This document shows positions 60,601 through 64,000 of a stretch of DNA of 64,000 nucleotides, piece by piece; positions within the stretch are counted from its first letter, which is position 1; every line of letters begins with the position of its first letter. The position numbers and the translations under genes were made by a program. Source of the stretch: an uncultured Bacteroidales bacterium (GTDB taxonomy: Bacteria; Bacteroidota; Bacteroidia; Bacteroidales; P3); assembly GCA_900317125.1 (NCBI GenBank), contig ONFR01000002.1, positions 62,001-126,000 of the forward strand, written 5' to 3'. The notes beneath the pieces were generated by a model. It was not told the origin of the DNA. It worked only from the letters and a program-made list of their open reading frames with translations, and searched no databases.

Positions 60601-62276
60601 TCGACGGGGTCTACACCTACCAATACAACAACGCGGCCGGATGCCCCAGCACCGACACCCTCCACCTGATCATCAACACCCAGCACGACACCTCCTTCCA
60701 TGTCACCGCCTGCGACGGCTATAACTGGAACGGCAGCGTCTACACCAGCAGCGGGGTCTACACCTACGACCACGGCCTCTACTCCTCTTGCACCAACGTC
60801 GACACCCTCTTCCTGACCATTTTGAACAGCAGTCTCTACACCGATGTCCAGACCGCTTGCGACAGCCTTATATGGAACGGGCAGACCTATCGCTCCAGCA
60901 CCACCTCGCCCATGGTCTTCCTCACCAATGCCGCCGGGTGCGACAGCGTTGTCTCCCTCCATCTCACCATACGCCACAGCGACTTCAGCGTCGAGACCCA
61001 TTCCGTCTGCGACAGTTTCACATGGCACGGTGTCACCTACACCTCCAGCACCACTGAGCCCGCCTACTTTACCCGCAACGCTCAGGGGTGCGACAGTGTC
61101 GTCTCCCTCCACCTCACCGTCAACCACAGCAACACTGGCATCGATAACCAGGTGGCCTGCGACGGTTTCTTCTGGATTGACGGAATTGCTTATACCGACG
61201 ATAACAACACCGCACAGTACACTCTCCTCAACAGTCAGGGATGCGACAGTGTGGTCACCCTCAACCTCACTCTCAACCACAGCAGCACCGGCGTCGACAT
61301 CCAGTCCGCCTGCGATAGCTACACCTGGTACGGCAACACATACACCGCCAGCACCTCCACGCCCGTCGTCTACCTGCTCAACAACCAGGGCTGCGACAGT
61401 ATCGTCACCCTCCACCTCACCATGAACTACAGCAGCCACACCACCGATGTCATCACCGCCTGCGACAGCCTCGAGTGGATAAACGGCGAGATCTACTATT
61501 GGGACGACACCACCTCGCGGATGGTACTGACCAACGCTGTGGGATGCGACAGCGTCATCCATCTCCACCTCACCATCGACAACGGTACCTACACAAGTGT
61601 CGACCAGCAAGCCTGCGACAGCTATCTCTGGAACGGGCAGCTGCTCACCTCCTCGGGGGTCTACACCCACGCTTACAGCAATGCCTTCGGGTGCAGCAGC
61701 GTCGACACCCTCCACCTTGCTATCCATCCCTCCTACGATACCACCGACAACGTAACAGCCTGCGACGGCTACCTGTGGTTCGACTCGCTCTACACCGTCT
61801 CCACCACCGCTCCCACCCGTCTCGCCCATTCGGTCTATGGGTGCGACAGCCTCGTCCATCTCAGCCTCACCGTCAACTATAGCGTCACCGACACCCTCGA
61901 GGCCTCCGCCGAGAGCAGCTACACCTGGAACGGCCAGACCTACACCCAGAGCGGCGAATATTACTACTACGGCCAAACGACTGAAGGCTGCGACAGCACC
62001 GTCGTCCTGCTCCTCACCATCCGTAACGGCATCGCCGTCCCGGGCGTCGACACCGTGATTGCCGTCAAGGTCTACCCCAATCCCACTCAGGGGACTGTCA
62101 GCATCGACTGCGATTATGATGTCCACCAGGTGGAGGTCTACGACTACCTTGGCCGCAGGGTGGCCACCTTTGCCGACACCAAGCGGTTCGACATCTCCCA
62201 CCTCCCCGCAGGCGCCTACACCCTCCGCCTCACCCTGGCCCGCGGCCACGCCGTCTGCCGAGTAGTAAAACGATGA
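48633..62276 (+). CDS. Giant T9SS surface protein built from 89 two-cysteine repeats
   Basis: This 4,547-aa protein starts at ATG 48633 (MKKRYYITGLLLMLGAALNN, a signal peptide); a TTG at 48603 extends the frame but is not needed. Residues of about 38-4470 are 89 consecutive repeats of about 49 residues. The consensus is ETVTACDEYTWHGNTYTAST, then TPTYTExNAAGCDSVVTLHL and TINYSNTGV, with two cysteines per unit. Each repeat looks like a small beta-sandwich with a probable internal disulfide. The C-terminus (about 4471-4547: VKVYPNPTQGTVSI ... AYTLRLTL) is a type A T9SS sorting domain, with the YPNP start and the EVYDYLGRRVATF core. The repeat type recurs in large Bacteroidetes surface proteins. 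A fibre, adhesin or sheath role is inferred. The gene is not interrupted. Confidence 0.9.
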   Translation: MKKRYYITGLLLMLGAALNNNVVARDMVVPQRMGDFVEVDTSAAVCDSILWRGRWLTTSGVYTDTVLSSLGDDSVYVLNLTVHHSSSVVENVIICDRYLWNGVVYTSSTDEPFVVLHDVHGCDSTVHLDLVVEYSDDTTVAVEACDSYTWHGRTYTSSTSSPVYYGQNQIGCDSIVHLSLTVRYSTSGEQEVTACNSYTWQGATYTASTDIPYRYGENAAGCDSVVTLHLHIRHAVDSAYSVVACQRYEWYGVEYTASGVYTHQLDPTQTGCSGVDTLHLAIGQPATGDEEVIICDSYTWHGVTYTESTDEPTYTDRTVAGCDSVITLHLEVVYSVSTVVEVHACESYTWHGDTYTSSINGPRYYGQNQVGCDSIVTLNLTIGHSNTGSETVTACDEYTWQGNTYTQSGSYSVTLQNASGCDSVATLHLTINHSTSGMESVTACDEYTWHGETYAQSGTYNHTLPNAAGCDSVATLHLTVNSTTTGIETITACDEYTWHGNTYTASTSTPTYLMENTAGCDSVVTLNLTINYSNTGVETITECDEYTWHGNTYFESTTTPTYTETNAAGCDSVVTLHLTINYPSMGMEMITACDEYTWHDVTYTASTDDVTHTETNAAGCDSIVLLYLTINYGTYNSYNQDACDAYEWNGVTYTVSGDYQYGYTNVDGCPSVDTLHLTISNHDDTSYHVTACDEYRWNGELYTTSGVYLYDHSQPGSSCTNVDTLYLTVNYSNTGIETVVACDEYTWHENTYTASTSSPTYTLENAAGCDSVVTLHLTINHSNSGMESVTACDEYTWYGETYTESGTHNYTLQNAAGCDSVATLHLTINHSNSGMESVAACDEYTWNGETYTESGTHSYTLQNAAGCDSVATLHLTINYSNSGMESVVACDEYTWNGETYTESGTHNYTLQNATGCDSVATLHLTVNRTTTGIETITACDEYTWHGNTYTASTSTPTYLMENAAGCDSVVTLNLTVNYSNTGVETVVACDEYTWHGNIYTESTTTPTFTEENVLGCDSVVTLHLTINNSNTGVETVTACDEYTWHDVTYSESATPTYTLENAAGCDSVVTLHLTINYSNSGMETVTACDEYTWHGTTYTASTSTPTFTEQNAAGCDSVVTLHLTVIRTTTGIETVTACDQYTWHGNTYTASTNTPTYIMENAAGCDSLVTLNLTINYSNTGVETVTECDEYTWHGNTYVESTTTPTYTETNDAGCDSVVTLHLTINYPSMGMEMITACDEYTWHDVTYTASTDDVTYTETNAVGCDSIVLLYLTINYGTYNSYNQDACDAYEWNGVTYTVSGDYQYGYTNVDGCPSVDTLHLTISNHDDTSYHVTACDEYRWNGELYTTSGVYLYDHSQPGSSCTNVDTLFLTVNYSNTGVETVEACDEYTWHENAYTASTSSPTYTLENAAGCDSVVTLHLTINHSNNGMETVTACDEYTWYGETYTESGTHDYTLQNAAGCDSVATLHLTVNRTTTGIETITACDEYTWHGNTYTASTCTPTYIMENAAGCDSVLTLNLTINYSNTGVETVTACDEYTWHGSIYTESTTTPTFTEENVLGCDSLVTLHLTINNSNTGVETVTACDEYTWHDVTYSESATPTYTLENAAECDSVVTLHLTINHSNSGMESVTACDEYTWHGETYTQSGTHNYTLQNAAGCDSVATLHLTVNRTTTGIETITACDEYTWHGNTYTDSTNSPTYIMENAAGCDSVVTLNLTINYSNTGVETVVACDEYTWHGNIYTESTTTSTFTEENVLGCDSVVTLHLTISNSNTGEETVTACDEYTWHDVTYSESATPTYTLENASGCDSVVTLHLTINHSNSGMESVVACDEYTWNGETYTESGTHNYTLQNAAGCDSVATLHLTVNRTTTGIETITACDEYTWHGNTYTASTTSPTYIMENAAGCDSVVTLNLTVNYSNTGVATVTACDEYTWHNVTYNASTVSPTYTETNAAGCDSVVTLNLTINYGTYDSYNQDACELYVWHGTTYTLSGDYTYGYINGEGCPSVDTLHLAISNHDDTSYTVVACDEYHWNGSTYTTSGVYLYDHSQPGSSCTNVDTLFLTVNYSNTGLVSQTACNEYTWHGVTYTSSTNAPTFTEQNVAGCDSVVTLNLTINYSNTGVEAVTACDEYTWHNVTYNASTVSPTFTETNAAGCDSVVTLHLTVNYGTYDSYNQDACELYVWHGTTYTLSGDYTYGYINGVGCPSVDTLHLAISNHDDTSYTVVACDEYHWNGSTYTTSGVYLYDHSQPGSSCTNVDTLFLTVNYSNTGLVSQTACNEYTWHGVTYTSSTNAPTFTEQNVAGCDSVVTLNLTINYSNTGVETVTACDEYTWHGLSYRASTSTPTYTETNAAGCDSVVTLNLTVNYSNTGTETVTACDEYTWHGNTYTASTSIPTYLMENAAGCDSVVTLNLTVNYSTTGVETQTACDAYTWYGTAYTASTSTPTHTLENVVGCDSVVTLHLTINYSNTGVETVTACDEYIWHGYTYSASTTTPQYTEENAAGCDSVVTLHLTINRSNTGVESVTACDAYTWHGSTYTASTTTPTYTEENAAGCDSVVTLHLTVNYSNTGVDAISACDEYTWHGNTYTSSTTEPTYIMENAAGCDSVVTLNLTVSYSNTGTQTVTACDEYTWHGNTYTASTSTPTYLMENAAGCDSLVTLHLTVNYSSEGVETQTACNEYTWHGTTYTASTSTPTYTEQNAAGCDSVVTLNLTINYSRTGVQTITACDRYTWHGQTYTESTTLPTYETETTAGCDSLVTLHLTINHSNTGVETQTACDEYTWHYYTYTFSTNTPTYRETNAAGCDSVVTLHLTINYSTTGVETVTACDQYTWHGNTYTTSTSEPTYLLENAHGCDSVLTLNLTINHSNTGLETVTACDEYTWHGNRYTASTSTPTYTTQNDAGCDSVVTLHLTVNHSSASVDSQTACDEYTWHGVTYTASTTTPTHTEQNAEGCDSVVTLHLTINHSNTGVDMQTACNAYTWHGVTYTSTTSAPTYLEENAAGCDSLVNLVLVIYTGTHDVFYQDACENYTWHGVNYTTSGVYTYEYTNAHGCSSADTLHLTISSHDDTSYAVTACDAYRWNGVTYNASGVYTYDHSQPGSSCTNVDTLYLTINHSNAGVETQTACDSYTWHGQTYTANTSAPTFVETNAAGCDSVVTLHLTVNYSTTGVENVTACDSYTWHGNTYTASTSTPTYLMENAAGCDSVVTLHLTVNHSNTGTETHTVCDSYTWHGVTYTASTNAPTYTEQNAAGCDSVVTLHLTVNHSNTGIEAHTVCDSYTWHGVTYTATTNAPTYTEQNAAGCDSVVTLHLTVNHSNTGVEEQTACDQFTWHGITYTNSSSNHTYTEQNAAGCDSVVTLHLTINRSNDSIVTQAACNEFTWNGVTYYNSTDTVTYVTQNVAGCDSVVTLHLTINHSNTIRFRVITCDEYTWHGVTYTSSTNSPYYVEHNAAGCDSVVYLHLTINNSTTGVDVQTACDEFTWHDVTYTASTNTPTYTEQNAVGCDSVVTLNLTIYNSTTGIESVTACDEYTWHGNTYTASTTAPTYLMENHHGCDSLVTLHLTLNHGSHNSFYQDACESYIWHGQSYSNSGVYTYDYLNVDGCPSTDTLHLDVSIHDDTSYHVVACDAYRWNGQEYTTSGVYTYDHSQPGTPCTNVDTLYLTINHSNTGDIYQTVCDEYTWHGIHYTSSTSTATFTEQNAAGCDSVVTLHLTVNHSNTSVDNHTACDSYTWHGVTYTSSTNTPTYTTQNAEGCDSVVTLHLTLHHSNTSVDYHTACDSYTWHGVTYTASTNTPTYTTQNADGCDSVVTLNLTVNYSNTGSETHTVCDSYTWHGVTYTASTNTPTYTEQNAAGCDSVVTLHLTVNHSDHLIEAVTACDQYTWHNATYSSSTTTPTYQSLNADGCDSVVTLHLTINHSQFVTENINACDSYTWHGVTYTSSTNTPIFVTQTAEGCDSSVNLILTVNRSTHNSYHQAACESFTWHDSTYLLDGVYTYQYNNAAGCPSTDTLHLIINTQHDTSFHVTACDGYNWNGSVYTSSGVYTYDHGLYSSCTNVDTLFLTILNSSLYTDVQTACDSLIWNGQTYRSSTTSPMVFLTNAAGCDSVVSLHLTIRHSDFSVETHSVCDSFTWHGVTYTSSTTEPAYFTRNAQGCDSVVSLHLTVNHSNTGIDNQVACDGFFWIDGIAYTDDNNTAQYTLLNSQGCDSVVTLNLTLNHSSTGVDIQSACDSYTWYGNTYTASTSTPVVYLLNNQGCDSIVTLHLTMNYSSHTTDVITACDSLEWINGEIYYWDDTTSRMVLTNAVGCDSVIHLHLTIDNGTYTSVDQQACDSYLWNGQLLTSSGVYTHAYSNAFGCSSVDTLHLAIHPSYDTTDNVTACDGYLWFDSLYTVSTTAPTRLAHSVYGCDSLVHLSLTVNYSVTDTLEASAESSYTWNGQTYTQSGEYYYYGQTTEGCDSTVVLLLTIRNGIAVPGVDTVIAVKVYPNPTQGTVSIDCDYDVHQVEVYDYLGRRVATFADTKRFDISHLPAGAYTLRLTLARGHAVCRVVKR
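48744..62042 (+). repeat. Coding tandem array, 89 units of about 147 bp
   Basis: I counted 89 units by the CDxYxW ... GCDS ... TLxLTI pattern. Units 1 and 89 each have only one cysteine. Three-unit cassettes (GTY.. / SYNQDAC..GCPSVDTLHL / TSYxVxACDxYxWNG..SSCTNVDTL) recur with their first units at 12, 25, 39, 43, 60, 71, 79 and 86. Units 11-15 and 24-28 are near-identical at an offset of 1,935 bp. Units 40-42 and 44-46 are near-identical at 597 bp. The array has therefore grown by segmental duplication. Confidence 0.85.
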
Positions 62277-62304
62277 GTAGCATTTTAATAATTCGTTAAT
62301 CGAC

Positions 62305-62339
62305 TAACACATTAACACATTAACGCATTAACACATTCA
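62305..62339. repeat. 8-bp-period tandem repeat between the giant gene and sulP
   Basis: Units ATTAACAC, ATTAACGC, ATTAACAC and a partial ATTC follow CTAACAC. It is the same repeat type as at 10893-10920 and 22650-22689. Confidence 0.75.
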
Positions 62340-62363
62340 AGATAATATATTCAATTTAAAACA

Positions 62364-64000
62364 ATGAAATTCATAGAGACCAACAACATCAAAGGCGACT
62401 TGTTCGGCGGCATCACCGCTGGTATCGTCGCATTGCCACTTGCACTAGCCTTCGGCATACAGGCCTTCGGAGGCGTCAACGACCCCTCAGCAGCCTCCAT
62501 GGGTGCCCTTGCGGGCATAGTCGGAGCCACCATGCTGGGCTTTTTCGCAGCCCTCCTGGGTGGCACCCACAGCCAGATCAGCGGACCCACAGGTCCCATG
62601 ACCGTCGTCACCGCCACCCTCATCGGCGGCGTATGGGCCTCCTCGGGCGGCAGCCTTGCCGACGTCCTCATCAGCATGTCCCTCGCCGGACTGTTCTGCG
62701 GACTGTTCCAAATCCTTTTCGGCATCATCAAGCTGGGCAAATACATCCGCTACATACCCTATCCCGTTCTCTCCGGCTTCATGAGCGGTATCGGCGTCAT
62801 CATCATCCTGCAGCAGCTCTATCCCCTTGTGGGACTCAAAGGCTCCGGCTCCATGGTCGACCTCCTCATGGGCATCCCCCATGCCGTCTCGCAGGGCATC
62901 TCCATCACTGCCCTGCTGCTGGGACTTGGCACCATCGCCATCATCTACCTCCTCCCGCTGCTCACCAAGAAAATCCCCGCCACCCTCGTTGCCCTCGTCG
63001 TCATGACTGTTGTCTCCCTCTTCTGCCATCTCGACGGCCGATACATCATCGGCGATATTCCTTCGGGGCTCCCCATGCCCTTCTTTGCCAAAGCTGGGCT
63101 TGATATGGCCTCGGTCGACTGGCTCGCCGTCCTCAAGGCCGCCGTCATTCCCGGCCTCACCCTCGCCGGTCTCGGCTCCATCGACACCCTCCTCACCTCC
63201 GTCGTGGCCGACAACATCACCAAGACCAAGCACAACAGCAACAAGGAACTCATCGGACAGGGCATAGGCAATGCCGTTGCCGGTCTCTTCTGCGGACTTC
63301 CCGGTGCCGGTGCCACCATGCGTACCGTCGTCAATGTCAAGAGCGGTGGTCGCACCCAGCTCAGCGGCATGGTCCACGCCCTGCTCCTCCTCGCCGTGCT
63401 CCTCGGTCTGGGCGGTCTCGTCAAGTACGTGCCCCTCTCCGTGCTTGCCGGTATCCTCATCACCGTCGGCTGGGGCATCATCGACTTCAAAGGCTTCAAA
63501 GACCTGCTGCGCATCCCCAAGGCCGACGCCGTGGTGCTCATTGTTGTCTTCCTCGTCACCGTATTCGTCGACCTCCTCACCGCTGTCGGCATCGGCATGG
63601 TCATCGCCTGTGTCCTCTTCATGAAGCGCGCCAGCGACCTCGTCGAAGGCGGCTACAGCTCCTCTGCCATGACCTCCGCCGATGTGCGCAAAGGCCTGCC
63701 CGACCCCGGTCTGCCCAACTTCGACAAGTCCCTCCCCTGGGGCGATGAAGGCGGCATCACCGACGAGATGCGCCGCCACATCTACATCCAGCGTCTCAAC
63801 GGTCCCATCTTCTTCGGCACCATCAACAAGTTCAAAGAGGTGATGGAAGATGTGCCCTCCGATGCCAAAGTAGTCATCATCCGCATGAAACTCGTCAGCT
63901 TCATGGACCAGTCCGGCCTCTACGCTATGGAGACCGCCATCAAAGACCTCCAGGCACGCGGCATCACCGTCCTCATGACCATCATCCAGCCGCAGCCCAT
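62364..64000 (+). CDS. SulP family anion transporter with STAS domain (C-terminus outside window)
   Basis: The frame is open from ATG 62364 to the window edge (545 complete codons). The N-terminal part has the SulP membrane core. GDLFGGITAGIVALPLALAF comes at about 12-31, the TGPMTVVTATLI region near 75, and many hydrophobic segments run to about residue 410, including the SIDTLLTSVVADNITKTKHN motif near 270-290. A STAS domain begins near 470 (YIQRLNGPIFFGTINKFKEV, VVIIRMKLVSFMDQSGL), typical of SulP C-termini. SulP proteins carry sulfate, bicarbonate or other anions; the substrate here is unknown. No promoter of the usual type is seen; an 8-bp repeat array lies directly upstream. Confidence 0.92.
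   Translation, partial: MKFIETNNIKGDLFGGITAGIVALPLALAFGIQAFGGVNDPSAASMGALAGIVGATMLGFFAALLGGTHSQISGPTGPMTVVTATLIGGVWASSGGSLADVLISMSLAGLFCGLFQILFGIIKLGKYIRYIPYPVLSGFMSGIGVIIILQQLYPLVGLKGSGSMVDLLMGIPHAVSQGISITALLLGLGTIAIIYLLPLLTKKIPATLVALVVMTVVSLFCHLDGRYIIGDIPSGLPMPFFAKAGLDMASVDWLAVLKAAVIPGLTLAGLGSIDTLLTSVVADNITKTKHNSNKELIGQGIGNAVAGLFCGLPGAGATMRTVVNVKSGGRTQLSGMVHALLLLAVLLGLGGLVKYVPLSVLAGILITVGWGIIDFKGFKDLLRIPKADAVVLIVVFLVTVFVDLLTAVGIGMVIACVLFMKRASDLVEGGYSSSAMTSADVRKGLPDPGLPNFDKSLPWGDEGGITDEMRRHIYIQRLNGPIFFGTINKFKEVMEDVPSDAKVVIIRMKLVSFMDQSGLYAMETAIKDLQARGITVLMTIIQPQP

Noticed and set aside
48744..62042. Possible CRISPR array, given regular repeats
   Set aside because: The repeat is coding, in frame throughout, with a period of about 147 bp and no unique spacers.
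57834..62249. Minus-strand open frames of 816 and 649 codons inside the giant gene
   Set aside because: They are products of the repeated codon pattern of the sense strand; their sequence is itself a simple periodic reflection (HHAVA.., VVDGEVE..).
1..64000. tRNA, rRNA, intact insertion sequences or prophage genes
   Set aside because: None was seen on reading; no transposase, integrase or tRNA-like cloverleaf was identified, although small tRNAs cannot be fully excluded without a scan.

Overview
The window looks like a chromosomal piece of a Bacteroidetes (Bacteroidales-type) bacterium. The evidence is the repeated promoter element TATCTTTGC/TAnnTTTG ahead of most transcription units, two giant secreted proteins ending in type IX secretion (T9SS) sorting domains, a BspA-like leucine-rich-repeat protein, a fimbrillin-like lipoprotein, and family-typical housekeeping genes (Mpl-type Mur ligase, DUF2027-Smr protein, TypA, AGCS symporter, PrmA).

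Layout. 1-9150 (minus): one uninterrupted reading frame of 3,050 codons, cut by the left edge, encoding a BspA-like surface protein. 9605-14381 (plus): HD-domain phosphohydrolase, Mpl-type ligase, DUF2027-Smr protein and a short IspG. 14382-15671: decayed DNA with an orphan promoter, iterated palindromes, tandem repeats and a DUF1848 gene remnant. 15672-19901 (minus): a tightly packed five-gene operon of mostly exported proteins of unknown function, preceded by a 111-nt rod-like hairpin RNA and a terminator. 20196-22689: a rearranged patch with a HEPN/MNT toxin-antitoxin pair, a small lipoprotein and three copies of the same gene-tail remnant. 22690-29499 (minus): typA and a 1,605-aa exonuclease-RecQ-UvrD fusion helicase. 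29656-35773 (minus): fimbrillin-like lipoprotein plus small peptide; a three-gene unit containing uridine phosphorylase; a sodium:alanine symporter. 35971-42489 (minus): a 2,172-aa multidomain T9SS protein. 42708-48157 (minus): prmA, truA, topB and sppA. 48633-62276 (plus): a 4,547-aa T9SS protein made almost entirely of 89 copies of a two-cysteine repeat of about 49 residues. 62364-64000 (plus): a SulP transporter cut by the right edge.

Themes. Roughly half of the window codes for very large secreted repeat proteins (3,050+, 2,172 and 4,547 aa), presumably adhesins or surface fibres. The five-gene exported operon with its structured leader is the best candidate for an undescribed system. Several gene borders carry short tandem repeats with an 8-bp period (ATTAACAC-like), one of which has been absorbed into the end of a coding sequence. 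All domain calls come from reading the sequence; no search was run.
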